NCBI RefSeq assembly: GCF_040958095.1 | Contig: NC_091177.1 | Location: 329,001-393,000, forward strand | DNA length: 64,000 nucleotides | Source: Procambarus clarkii | Taxonomy: Eukaryota > Arthropoda > Malacostraca > Decapoda > Cambaridae | Direction: 5' to 3' | In this document: piece by piece, positions 11,176 through 21,552 of the stretch | Numbering within the stretch: position 1 is the first letter of the stretch | Layout of the letters: every line of letters begins with the position of its first letter | The notes under the pieces: generated by a model | What the model saw: the letters and a program-made list of their open reading frames with translations, nothing else | What the model was told of the DNA's origin: nothing | Databases searched by the model: none | Made by a program: the position numbers and the translations under genes

Positions 11176-11188
11176 TTGCCACCAGACT
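11176..11188 (+). repeat. Target-site duplication, right copy
   Basis: Identical 13-mer to 4910-4922. It marks the 3' junction of the I-clade LINE and the point where the CR1-like frame resumes. Confidence 0.93.
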
Positions 11189-11617
11189 AGTACCCGAGCT
11201 GAGAGGTATGAGCTACGAGGAGAGACTACGGGAATTAAACCTCACTTCGCTGGAAGACAGAAGAGTTAGGGGGGACATAATCACCACATTCGATTCTGAA
11301 GGGAATTGATAGGGTAGATAAAGACAGTCTATTTAACACAAGGGGAACACGCACAAGGGGACACAGGTAGAAACTGAGTGCCCAAATGAGCCACAGAGAT
11401 ATTAGAAAGAACTTTTTTAGTGTCAGAGTGGTTGACAAATGGAATGCATTAGAAAGTGATGTGGTGGAGGCTGACTCCATACACAGTTTCAAGTGTAGAT
11501 ATGATAGAGCCCAATAGGCTCAGGAATCTGTACACCTGTTGATTGACGGTTGAGAGGCGGGACCAAAGAGCCAGAGCTCAACCCCCGCAAACACAACTAG
11601 GTGAGTACAACTAGGTG

Positions 11618-11620
<3 letters not shown>
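11189..11620 (+). pseudogene. CR1-like LINE ORF2 C-terminus and 3' UTR (continuation of 3030-4922)
   Basis: After the target-site duplication the frame reads VPELRGMSYEERLRELNL and SLEDRRVRGDIITTF, then decays with frameshifts. FFSVRVVDKWNALESD and DSIHSFKCRYDRAQ mark the typical C-terminal end of CR1/L2 ORF2. The 3' UTR carries GGCGGGACCAAAGAGCCAG and a duplicated AACTAGGTGAGTAC, which runs directly into (AC)n. The same 3' end occurs in inverted orientation at 49698-49866 and diverged at about 12845-12930. The pairing with 3030-4922 is supported by the shared target-site duplication and continuous homology. Confidence 0.85.

Positions 11621-11680
<60 letters not shown>
11620..11680. repeat. 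(AC)n microsatellite at LINE/LINE junction
   Basis: About 30 AC units sit between the 3' end of one CR1-like LINE and the 5'-truncated start of the next. Confidence 0.96.
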
Positions 11681-11682
<2 letters not shown>

Positions 11683-12930
11683 TCTTCCAGTTGCTGGAAG
11701 AAGGCGAATGTCGTACTAATTTTCAAGAAAGGGGATAGGGAGGAGGCACTTAACTACACAACCGTATCACTGACAACCATCCCCTGCAAAATACTTGAAA
11801 GAATATTTAGGCTGAGACTTGTTACACACCTGGAGAACATTAGGTTTGTAAACAAACATCAACATGGGTTCTGGAAATGGAAATCATGCCAAACAGACCT
11901 TTTGGGAATGCTATGATAAAATAACGAGGACATGGCAGGACAGAGAAGATGGACAGACTGCATATTTCTGGACTGCCAAAAAGCCTTTGATACAGTACCA
12001 CACATGAGACTGCTATTCAAACTTGAGAGGCAGGCGGGAGTAAGTGGAAATGCCCTAGCATGGGTAAGGAACTACCTAACAGGAAGGAACCAGAGAGTAA
12101 CGGTAAGGGGCGAGAAGTCGGACTGTCGAACAGTAACGAGTGGGGTACCTTAAGGATGTACCCAAAATTAAAAAGACGAGTTGTGACATGAGGATTGTAG
12201 GATCCTCCAAGAGGACTTGAACAGGTTGCAGAGATGGTTATAGAAATGGCTACTGGAGTTCAACAGGAGCAAATGTAAAGTTATAGAGATGGGATTAGAT
12301 GATAGGAGACCAGAGGGACAGTGCACAATGAAGGGGAACTGCATACCTGTAACGATTCGAGAAAGAGACCTGGGCGTGGACGTAACATCTACTCTAACTC
12401 CTGAGGCACATATAAATAAGATATCGACAGGAGCGTACTCTACACTGGTAAAAGTTAAAACATCATTCAGAAACCTAAGTGACGAGGCATTTAGGGCGCT
12501 TTACACTGCCTACGTGAGGATGTGAAGAGCGCATGAAAGAACTGAACATTATGACACTAGAAAAAAAGAAGGAAGAGGAGGATATGATAGGAACATATAA
12601 AATACTCAGGGGAATTGACAGAGTGGAAATAGACAAAATGTTCACACGGAATACTAACAGAACAAGGAGACATGGGTGGAAGCTGAAAACTCAGACGAGT
12701 CACAGAGATGTTAGGAAGTTTTCTTTTAGCGTGAGAGTAGTGGAAAAATGGAATGCACTTAAGGACCAGGCTGTGGAAGCAAACAATCCTCATAGTTTTA
12801 AAACTAGGTATGATCGAGAAATAGAACATGAGTCATTACAATAAACAAACGATGGCTAGAAAGGCGGGATCCAAGAGTCAATACTCGATCCTGCAGGCAC
12901 TAATAGGCGAGTACAAATAGGTAAGTACAC
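11681..12930 (+). pseudogene. Second CR1-like LINE copy, 5'-truncated and heavily decayed
   Basis: Recognisable RT segments are KANVVLIFKKGDREEALNY, SLTTIPCKILERI, HQHGFWKWKSCQTD, CIFLDCQKAFDTVPH and NYLTGRNQRVTVRGEKSD, then a TAA instead of the Q in the GVPQG motif (about 12148-12153). After that come EDLNRLQRW, ERDLGVDVTSTLTPEAHI and FRNLSDEAFRALYTAYVR. The YADD segment is deleted (near 12160-12190), and another deletion precedes the C-terminal segment (FSFSVRVVEKWNAL, SFKTRYDREIEHE) ending at 12841-12843. The 3' UTR retains AGGCGGGATCCAAGAGTCA and GGCGAGTACAAATAGGTAAGTAC. It is a dead relative of the element at 3030-4922. Confidence 0.85.
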
Positions 12931-13232
12931 ACGCGCGGGCCTTTGTGTGTGGTATACCAGGCCTAACCCCCGGGGCGGCTGACCGCTTCACCCTTCCCTC
13001 ATACTCACGACTTTTGTGTTATATTTTATATTTGCATTTGACGCTTTTTTTCTGGATAATATTTTCTGTTTAAGCAATTATTAATATTGATTATAATTCT
13101 GGTTGTAATAATGTCATAAAATTCAAATAATAATAACAGTAACCCAAATATTATTCAGGTTAATGCTATAAACAACTTATAATTCATTATTAATATTATT
13201 ATTATATTGAGTATTATTCAGCCATAATTCTA
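12931..13232. other. AT-rich spacer, nothing recognised
   Basis: After a short GC-rich start the sequence is AT-rich with many AATAAT and ATTATT words that lead into the AAT microsatellite. No gene or mobile-element signature is visible. Confidence 0.5.
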
Positions 13233-13233
13233 C

Positions 13234-13281
<48 letters not shown>

Positions 13282-13292
13282 TAATAATAATA
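13233..13292. repeat. (AAT)n microsatellite
   Basis: About 19 AAT/ATA units with one AAAT interruption. Confidence 0.93.
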
Positions 13293-13371
13293 GTATTGCA
13301 AACAGTGTTCATGTTAGTACAAAAATTAAATAGCAAACATGTCTCTCAGAAATCGTGCTAAATCTAAGCAG

Positions 13372-13736
13372 ATTCCTGGAGACCTAAGGTGAGTCCTGTT
13401 GACCTAAGGTGACTCCTGGAGACCTAAGGTGACTCCTGGTGACCTAAGGTGAGTCCTGTTGACCTAAGGTGACTCCTGGAGACCTAAGGTGACTCCTGGT
13501 GACCTAAGGTGACTCCTGGTGACCTAAGGTGACTCCTGGAGACCTAAGGTGACTCCTGGAGACCTAAGGTGACTCCTGGAGACCTAAGGTGACTCCTGGA
13601 GACCTAAGGTGACTCCTGGAGACCTAAGGTGACTCCTGGAGACCTAAGGTGACTCCTGGAGACCTAAGGTGACTCCTGGAGACCTAAGGGGACTCCTGGA
13701 GACCTAAGGTGACTCCTGGTGACCTAAGGTGACTCA
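13372..13736. repeat. 20-bp minisatellite (GACCTAAGGTGACTCCTGGA)
   Basis: About 18 head-to-tail copies, mostly identical, with GGTGA versus GGAGA and GAGTCCTGTT variants at the left end. The left-end variants are themselves repeated as a block (13381-13440 and 13441-13500), which suggests amplification of a multi-unit segment. Confidence 0.96.
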
Positions 13737-13790
13737 GGGTAACATCCCCACTTTCATTAAATCTCCACAATCCTACACCCTACGGTTTAA

Positions 13791-14206
13791 GAGTGACCTC
13801 CAACGGTCCAAGAGTGACCTCCAACGGTCCCACAGTGACCTCCAACGGTCCCACAGTGACCTCCAACGGTCCCACAGTGACCTCCAACGGTCCCACAGTG
13901 ACCTCCAACGGCCCAAGAGTGACCTCCAACGGTCCCACAGTGACCTCCAACGGTCCCACAGTGACCTCCAACGGTCCCACAGTGACCTCCAACGGTCCCA
14001 CAGTGACCTCCAACGGTCCCACAGTGACCTCCAACGGTCCCACAGTGACCTCCAACGGTCCCATAGTGACCTCCAACGGTCCCACAGTGACCTCCAACGG
14101 TACCAGAGTGACCTCCAACGGTCCCACAGTGACCTCCAACGGTACCAGAGTGACCTCGAACGGTACCAGAAAGACCTCCAACGGTCCAAAAATGACCTCC
14201 AAAGGT
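13791..14206. repeat. 21-bp minisatellite (AGTGACCTCCAACGGTCCCAC)
   Basis: About 20 copies of a 21-bp unit. Because 21 is divisible by three and the unit lacks stops, open frames of about 140-170 codons appear on both strands with 7-residue periodicity (for example RSHSDLQ, VTSNGPT). The right-hand copies diverge (TACCAGAG, GAACGGTACC). Strict 21-bp spacing keeps frame, but nothing upstream or downstream looks like a gene. Confidence 0.96.
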
Positions 14207-14380
14207 CCTGAGCAAATTTTTCAGTGTATTTCTATTCATATTCTTCGATTTTGGGAGAAAGTTTCTGGATTAACTCCGCCGCTAAGCGCTTGTTAGCGGT
14301 TGGAGGCTTGAGAATATATCGATCAAGTAATGGTGTTCCGGGCACAAAAATCTTGCATGAAGGCCGATAAGCTATTCCGG

Positions 14381-14799
14381 GCAGGTCATGGGAGGCGAGG
14401 CAGGTCATGGGAGGCGAGGCAGGTCATAGGAGGCAAGGCAGGTCATGGGAGGCTAGGCAGGTCATGGGAGGCGAGGCAGGTCATGGGAGGCGAGGCAGGT
14501 CATCGGAGGCGAGGCAGGTCATGGGAGGCGAGGCAGGTCAATGCGAGGCGAGGCAGGTAAATGCGAGGCGAGGCAGGTAAATGCGAGGCGAGCCAGGTAA
14601 ATGCGAGGCGAGGCAGGTAAATGCGAGGCGAGGCAGGTAAATGCGAGGCGAGGCAAGTAAATGCAAGGCGAGGCAGGTAAATGCGAGGCGAGGCAGGTAA
14701 ATGCGAGGCGAGGCAGGTAAATGCGAGGCGAGGCAGGTAAATGCGAGGCGAGGCAGGTAAATGCGAGGCGAGGCAGGTAAATGCGAGGCGAGGCAGGGA
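14381..14799. repeat. 19/20-bp minisatellite (GGGAGGCGAGGCAGGTCAT / GCGAGGCGAGGCAGGTAAAT)
   Basis: There are two adjoining subarrays. About 8 copies of a 19-bp unit ending in GGTCAT are followed by about 13 copies of a 20-bp unit ending in GGTAAAT. The switch near 14535-14545 changes both sequence and length, as expected when a variant unit is amplified. Confidence 0.95.
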
Positions 14800-15205
14800 A
14801 AAGTGAACTGAGACAAGGAATGAAAATATCCGAGGCCAGATAACATACAGGGACGGAAGTTATCACTAGTACCCTTTGTCTCATTGTAAATAACAAACAT
14901 TAATAACAATAATACACAAAAATCACATTATCGTGATATATTAATGAGAAAATCACAGCTCCTGTGGATTTCCTCAATAACAATAACAACATTCACAGGT
15001 ATTCATACCTGTCGGCCAATTCACAAAAATCCTGGCACCTCAAAACCCCCCAAAAAAGAAGTGGAATTCTAAAAATCAGACGTAGTTTAAGGAATAAAAA
15101 ATTTCTCGTGTCGCATTTTGAGTTGTGGAGCAGCCAAGACCCACATGAAACGCCACAATTCTGTTCGTCTCTCGATAATAGCACCGTGAAGGTGTACCGG
15201 GAGCG
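14800..15205. other. AT-rich spacer, nothing recognised
   Basis: No coding or repeat signature beyond short A-rich runs. It separates the GAGGCGAGGC minisatellite from the TCTTCT-rich array. Confidence 0.45.
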
Positions 15206-15230
15206 TTGGCAGCCTCGCCTCCTGCCTCCT

Positions 15231-16283
15231 CTCCCTCTTGTGGCGTGTCTTCTTGTTCTTCTTGTGCTGCTGCGTCTTCTTGTTCTTCTTGTGCTGCTGC
15301 GTCTTCTTCTTGTTCTTCTTGTGCTGCTGCGTCTTCTTGTGCTGTGTCTTCTTCTTGTTCTTCTTGTGCTGCTGCGTCTTCTTCTTGTTCTTCTTGTGCT
15401 GCTGCGTCTTCTTGTGCTGTGTCTTCTTCTTGTTCTTCTTGTGCTGCGTCTTCTTCTTCTTCTTGTGCTGCTGTGTCTTCTTCTTGTTCTTCTTGTGCTG
15501 CGTCTTCTTCTTCTTGTGCTATGTCTTCTTGTTCTTCTTGTGCTATGTCTTCTTCTTGTTCTTCTTGTGCTATGTCTTCTTGTTCTTCTTGTGCTATGTC
15601 TTCTTGTTCTTCTTGTGCTATGTCTTCTTGTTCTTCTTGTGCTATGTCTTCTTGTTCTTCTTGTGCTGTGTCTTCTTGTTCTTCTTGTGCTGCGTCTTCT
15701 TCTTGTTCTTCTTGTGCTGTGTCTTCTTGTTCTTCTTGTGCTGTGTCTTCTTGTTCTTCTTGTGCTGCGTCTTCTTCTTGTTCTTCTTGTGCTGTGTCTT
15801 CTTGTTCTTCTTGTGCTATGTCTTCTTGTTCTTCTTGTGCTGTGTCTTCTTGTTCTTCTTGTGCTGCGTCTTCTTGTTCTTCTTGGGCTATGTCTTCTTG
15901 TTCTCCTTGTGCTGTGTCTTCTTGTTCTTCTTGTGCTATGTCTTCTTGTTCTTCTTGTGCTGCGTCTTCTTCTTGTTCTTCTTGTGCTGTGTCTTCTTGT
16001 TCTTCTTGTGCTATGTCTTCTTGTTCTTCTTGTGCTGCGTCTTCTTCTTGTTCTTCTTGTGCTGCGTCTTCTTCTTGTTCTTCTTGTGCTGCGTCTTCTT
16101 GTTCTTCTTGTGTTGCGTCTTCTTGTTCTTCTTGTGCTATGTCTTCTTGTTCTTCTTGTGCTATGTCTTCTTGTTCTTCTTGTGCGTCTTCTTCTTGTTC
16201 TTCTTGTGCGTCTTCTTCTTGTTCTTCTTGTGCTGTGTCTTCTTGTTCTTCTTGTGCTGCGTCTTCTTGTTCTTCTTGTGCTG
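15231..16283. repeat. TCTTCT-rich coding-like minisatellite (24/27-bp units)
   Basis: Units of the type TCTTCTTGTGCTGTGTCTTCTTGT recur about 40 times. Length variants differ by TTC or GCTG-type 3-nt steps (21, 24, 27 bp), so one minus-strand frame stays open from 16497 to 15076 (473 residues) with an AQEEQED period; two plus-strand frames also stay open. The first residues of the minus frame (FAQHAIFLIKNWNALPRK...) resemble the C-terminal end of a LINE ORF2, so the frame probably begins in LINE debris. Frame-preserving variation is notable, but trinucleotide slippage explains it equally well. I do not call a gene. Confidence 0.9.
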
Positions 16284-16383
16284 CTTCTTTTTTTTTTACT
16301 GCTTTTAACTCTTTGTTGTATTCTTCCACGCATTCCTTTCTCGGAAGGGCATTCCAATTTTTAATGAGAAATATTGCATGCTG

Positions 16384-17488
16384 AGCAAATCTTATCAAGC
16401 ATCTAGGGATGGGGGAATGGTAGGGAGGCACTCGAGGGGAAAGGGATGGGAACGGTAGGGAGTGTGGGAGGGAATCTGGGGTGGGAAGGGGAAGCATTGT
16501 TGTGATTTCTTCTTAATACAAATTTTTCACTGAGGAATTTGTATATTCATTTATTGAATGCGATGTGAAGCGAGGACGCGTGAGAACTTCATATAGTCAA
16601 GCTCGCTCTCAGAATTTTCTTGTGTAAGTGCTGGCTGAGTCCTGGTGAAACATTTTCCAGCAGATCTTCCCCGAAATAAAAATTGTGATTCCTTTCTCGG
16701 CGGCACCAAAAAGGTGGAAATTCCGAAATCCTTCTTCCTCGCTCTGATGTAAAATAACAAAATGCCATTTCCACGTGGCCAAGGAAGCAGGTGGTGGATG
16801 GCGGGAAAAATAATAACCGTCAGCGTTCGTTTCCACCAATCAGCATCTCGCGCGCAAAATTTGAAATGAAAATAGGTGGGGAATCTCTTATGAGTTGCGT
16901 TTTTTCGCAGCTGGGGTCCGTCTGGCGCGAACAGTTTCCATATTGGGGCCCACCAGCCCTCTCCTCGGGCCCTCCCCAACCCTCACCTTGGTCTCTCCCC
17001 AACCTTTCGGGCCCCTATCCCACCCCACCAACCCGTCGGGGGGTCTACGAGGTTGTTACAAGATTGTACTTGCCTACATGATTTCCAAATTGAGTCGTCT
17101 GCTCCAGAGTCTGAAAATCGAGTGTTTCAGTGTGTGTGTTATGGTTGCCCAGTGATACGCCCCCATTTCCACCCATCCACAGTTGTCACTTACAAACACG
17201 TGTGTACGTGTTTAACAAAGGCAGTATATGCATTTGTTTACACATGATAATGTATGAACAAATACAAACAGACGTCTGTTTACGTACCCGTCCTCACCTT
17301 TCATATATTAGTCTCATGCTCAATATTAGTCACAGTAACAGATATATTGATGTTCAGTGCTGTATATACACTTGTTGTACAACATCTCCCCTGCCTGGAT
17401 ATTATACATTCAATTGATGAACACAGTTGCTCAAAAGCAAGGTTAGGTTGGTTGGTTTAGTCAGGTTTGACCACGTTATATATATAAA

Positions 17489-17492
<4 letters not shown>
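16384..17492. other. Unassigned 1.1-kb region
   Basis: Mixed composition, with a C-rich part around 16940-17040. Small open frames on both strands show no motif, signal peptide or family resemblance. No repeat unit is evident. Confidence 0.45.

Positions 17493-17566
<74 letters not shown>
17493..17566. repeat. (TA)n microsatellite
   Basis: About 37 uninterrupted TA units, extended by AT-rich flanks on both sides. Confidence 0.96.
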
Positions 17567-17570
<4 letters not shown>

Positions 17571-17629
17571 TAATATGTATAAATATATTTTATATACTAT
17601 AAAATAGTGTGTGTTTATCTGTCTAAAGA

Positions 17630-17715
17630 TGTAAGCCAGACTCTTGGGGGCTAGCCTCACTCAAATTTACAGGGGGACTGGTCAGAGGTGTGGGACGGAC
17701 ACAGGCTGGCCGGAA
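17630..17715 (+). repeat. Dispersed repeat fragment, copy 1
   Basis: The block from GCCAGACTCTTGGGGGCTAG to GACACAGGCTGGCCGG matches, with mismatches and small gaps, 25080-25165 (GCCAGACGCTTAGGGCTAG to ACATTGGCTGG). No coding content. Probably part of a dispersed retroposon; family unknown. Confidence 0.5.
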
Positions 17716-18249
17716 TAGGACTTAGTTAAATGCTTTAAGAAATATTATCATTTATAGACGCCATCATAAAGGCGATTTTCATGGAGTAAAGTGTGAAACT
17801 ATATAGTGTGGTTCCTTTAGAGTTGTTAGTGACTAATATGCTTACCGAGAGACCCACACAGTTGTTTCAGTGCTTCTTATTAATACGTGTCCTGAGAGGA
17901 CGAGAGAGGGAAGCGAGGGGAGAAGGTTTAGGGGAGGACGATGTGAGGGGTTGAAGGGGGAATGGGTATGAGGGAGGGTCGAGGAGGAGATGGGCTGAAG
18001 AGTGAGGAAGAGGGGGATGGTTAGAAAGAGGCTGGAAGAGAACCAGTTGCAACCGGGCACCACTTCTATATATGTATATATAAATGGAAATGTATGTCTG
18101 TTAGATTAGGGACACCGGGGAAAATGGTGGGGATGAGAGAGAAGGGTGGGGAAGGGGGCAGAAAGGGGGGGGTGTGAGGGGGAGGGAGATGGGAAGAAGA
18201 GGGAGTGGAATGGGGTTGTGGGAGAGACAGAGACAGGCTATCTCGAGCA
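17716..18249. other. Unassigned, purine-rich on the plus strand
   Basis: No gene is recognised. G/A-rich runs at 17890-18010 and 18125-18210 give spurious Pro/Ser-rich frames on the opposite strand. Confidence 0.45.
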
Positions 18250-18308
18250 CCGCTTCAGTGTGTGTGTATGTATGTATATATATATATACGCTTCAGTGTG
18301 TGTGTATG

Positions 18309-18371
<63 letters not shown>
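18250..18371. repeat. GT/TA compound microsatellite with a 39-bp direct duplication
   Basis: CGCTTCAGTGTGTGTGTATG is followed by GTAT and TA runs and occurs twice (about 18250-18288 and 18289-18325). The second copy expands into about 29 TA units (18313-18371), followed by AT-rich sequence to about 18415. Confidence 0.93.
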
Positions 18372-18379
<8 letters not shown>

Positions 18380-18620
18380 TATAATATATATATTATAATA
18401 TAATATAGACACATATAAATATGTGTGTACCTGAAATCATTTGCAGCCAGATTTTCTTGCAGGGTGTTTCCATATCAGTGAACATCAAAAAACAAGAAAC
18501 CTCAGAAATGCACGTCAGGTAAAGGGCGAGTGTGTGGAGGTGTGGGAGTGTGGCAGAGCTGGTGATAATCACAGACGCCAGCCCTCATCCCACCCCCACT
18601 GCCCCCACCCCACCCCCACA

Positions 18621-18622
<2 letters not shown>

Positions 18623-18697
<75 letters not shown>
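18623..18697. repeat. (AC)n microsatellite
   Basis: About 37 AC units after a C-rich lead-in. Confidence 0.96.
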
Positions 18698-18699
<2 letters not shown>

Positions 18700-19757
18700 G
18701 AGTAACTGCGTTTAGCACCTGCGATATAAAACGAGAGCCGTGAGTTGATGACAGAGAACACACGCTGAAGAAGCGTCAAGAGGCGCCTCCTGGAGGGGGT
18801 GTGGCGTGTGGGGAGGGTGGAGAGGGCGGCTGTTGACTCTGCCAGCTCCCGGGAATAACATCACCGACCTCTCTGTTGACTCTCTGATTTACACCTGCCC
18901 TGATTCCAGCATTCAATTACACCTGAATACACCGAAGGGTTATTTTTTCAAACTTTCTTAAATGCAGAATTTCTGTTCCTTCTCTGCTTCTCTCGTCGGA
19001 CACGTCTAGGATCAATGTTCTCGAGTAGTGCGTGAACATTTTTACCTCTTCTTATTATTATTATTCATCTCTTTCATCGGAATGGTGTTGATACAGCAAA
19101 GCAGTGAAAGCGCAGCGCGAATTAATGATCTCGGAGAAAGAAAAAAAAAGAGGAGTCAGGATCATTTTTCGTCTGGTGTTAAATGTCCTGCAAGAGTTGT
19201 GGGACGGGCGCCATACACGGAGAATTGATGGTGCTGACGATAGTGAAGAATATCCCCAAACTCAGGACAGCACGGCCGCGTCGGGGTCCCTGGCCTAATA
19301 TATCATTCATATCGTGTTTCCATTACATTTCCTCTAGGCCCAAATAAATCCTCTTCCCCCGAGGGCTCTAGCGCCCAGAAGCCCATCATTTCTCTTATTG
19401 AACATTTTCCTTTTTCAAGCCGACTGCGCCACCACATCGCCCTGCTCTGTCCATCTAATCTGACTTGGGAGGGGGTCTGCGCTCCCCATCTGAGTTCCCC
19501 CTTTCTAATATCCTTCCTCTGATTGCTACAGCAGCGCTCCAGAATTTCCACTTTCAGAATTCAAATGTCAGAACGGAGAGCGACCTGGCGATTTAAAAAT
19601 AGTCCTTATCTTCCAGCAGTGTAAGGGAGAGAGTCCCGTGCGTTGACGCGGGGTTTACGTCACCTTTGACTCCTAATCTGCAAATTTTCTATCAGAAGCC
19701 ACTCGTCCTCCCCGTCTTATTGACATTTCCAATATTTGTCTATTTCCTGTCGACACG
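18698..19757. other. Unassigned 1.06-kb region
   Basis: Single-copy-looking sequence with balanced composition and no convincing reading frame longer than about 80 codons. It could be intronic or 5' flanking DNA of a gene outside the window or beyond the promoter-like block at 19758; nothing in it proves this. Confidence 0.4.
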
Positions 19758-19873
19758 GTTTCCATGGCAACCCCGCTGGAAGCCTGGCGGAGCTGGACGA
19801 GGATTGGTCAGTTGGTGATGCAGGCCGTCGAGGATTGGTCAGTCGCCACCCTGACCGCCGCCCACTTGCCAAT
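19758..19873 (+). promoter_or_regulatory. Candidate promoter: X-box plus CCAAT cluster
   Basis: GTTTCCATGGCAAC (19758-19771) closely matches the palindromic RFX-family X-box. Two identical GATTGGTCAG elements (19802-19811 and 19833-19842; inverted CCAAT) are 31 bp apart, about three helical turns, and a direct CCAAT lies at 19869-19873. The surrounding 19730-20310 is GC-richer than its flanks. X-box plus NF-Y sites is a common promoter combination in animals. No TATA box or downstream coding exon is identifiable, so this is a motif-based inference. Confidence 0.35.
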
Positions 19874-21396
19874 GGGGAGGGGCCAGTGCCGAGGGGGAAA
19901 AGGAATCAATACACGCCCTGGTCACCCCAAAGCCACGCTTCAAACACCTGCTCACGCTTACGCCCACAGAGAAGTTGCGTGTCTGTTGCCAGACTTCATG
20001 CTTCTTGAAGCGCCATTATGTTTGCCTGCAAATATATTGTGTGTTCGATAACAGAACACAATCGCCCTCAATAAAGATATTACACAGGAGGTTGGCGGTG
20101 TGAGGTTCCGTACTACTTGCATCACGTTGCACAGGAGGATGTGGAGTCGGGCCCAGACTCCGCCTGAATTATTATTGTCATTATTGATGAATGTTGCAGG
20201 GACGACGTTGTGGTGTTACCGTAACGGGGTACATGCGGCCGCCGTACCGAGGGGAGGGCGAGTTGCTGGCCGTACGCCGGCCCTCCCCGCCGCTCGTATC
20301 CCTTACCTGAGCCTTTGATCAATAATTCGGTTCAATTAAAAAAAATGTGTATGGGAGTGGGTAAAAAATTCACGAAGGACATGAATGAAGATATCAAGTC
20401 ACTAATTAACACAGGTGCATGTCGGCCTGCCCCCCTCTACTCCCAGACCCCCGATCCCTCGCCTTACGCACCGTCACGACACAAAAAAGTTCTTACATAA
20501 AACTATAAAATCAACATCATCCGCAAGCTTCCAAAGAAAAAAAATCCCCGCTGAGTACCCAAGTGGCAAAATTTCCCCTCCACCCCCAGCTCTGTGGGGG
20601 AATTTCCTAAACCTTTGCCTTCCTTTGGCCAGCCGCGTCTGCTAATCTGGCTTGCCTGTGAATATTTTAAACAGATTTTTCTCTCTTTGTTCCACTCATA
20701 AATCTCATAATTACACTCATCAACACACTCGTTGCCGGGAGAAGGGGTGGCGGAGGAGCAGCTTACGCCATCTATTGAGTGCGGGAGGAACTGGTGGCGG
20801 GCCCGGCCAACAGGTTGCCAAGCGGACGCGTGGCTGCCTCTCTCTCCTTAACGGCCGCTGCTCGCGTCTTTATCGCAAACTATTGATGCTTTTAATTACT
20901 TAAAATTTAACCGTTTAAACTTGTATAAATATGATACAAGTAAATTATGCGTGAATGTATAAATAGTTATATAAATCAAGGGTGTTTCTGATAGTTAAGA
21001 CTATCTATGGACCAAAAGTCTTGTTCTTAGCACACTTCATGTTGTTAATTTCTAGACTGCTGTTATCCACGTAATATTAAAATTAGAGAATACTGATACA
21101 GAGATAAAACCTGACAGTGTTTTGACAAGGGAAACCTTGAGGTTAGCACCATAACATGGTTGATCAGCTGGTCGTCACTCTGCGACTCAAAGTTCTTAAC
21201 GGTTGATGTTGGGCCATTCAACCTCTGAGGGTTATTAAGGCCACGCAAGTGTTTACTGACCAACTGGCTAGTGTACCGTTGTCCAGAGCTACAGTACTGT
21301 GTCGGGGGATACACAGGTATGTATCACGGGGGGATACACGGGGTATTCTTATAATTCTTAATTCTTATAATTCAAATAATAATTCAATTCTTATAC
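19874..21396. other. Unassigned 1.5-kb region
   Basis: GC-rich up to about 20310, then AT-richer. No gene, RNA or repeat is recognised. Frames of 60-95 codons lack motifs. Confidence 0.4.
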
Positions 21397-21552
21397 CATG
21401 TCGTAGCTCAGTCGATTAAGGCAGCGTCTGGGATGCTCTCGGACGTAGGTTCGAATCCTCGCCACGGCCCTTGTGGATTTGTTCATTTGATAGATCACGC
21501 TATTGTGATTTCTGTGTGTAGTGTGATACACGAGGTACTTCTCTCCGTCAAG
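21397..21552 (+). mobile_element. tRNA-derived SINE
   Basis: A tRNA-like head with an A box (TAGCTCAGTCGATTAAGGC, 21403-21421) and a B box (GGTTCGAATCC, 21448-21458) is followed by an unrelated body (CCTTGTGGATTTGTTCATTTG...ATCACGCTATTGTGATTT). I recall this head-body combination as repetitive in decapods. The cloverleaf is imperfect, the anticodon cannot be assigned safely and the body continues past the acceptor, so it is a SINE rather than a functional tRNA. The exact 3' end is uncertain. Confidence 0.75.

Noticed and set aside
13729-14296. Open frames on both strands with 7-residue repeats (RSHSDLQ, GPLEVTV and others)
   Set aside because: The 21-bp unit has no stops on five of six readings. 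Simultaneous openness in so many frames is a tandem-repeat artefact.
17842-18063. Pro/Ser-rich minus-strand frames
   Set aside because: Complement of a purine-rich low-complexity stretch; no conserved motif or splice context.
21397-21470. Functional tRNA gene
   Set aside because: A and B boxes are present, but acceptor pairing is imperfect, no terminator T-run follows directly, and the sequence continues into a SINE body.
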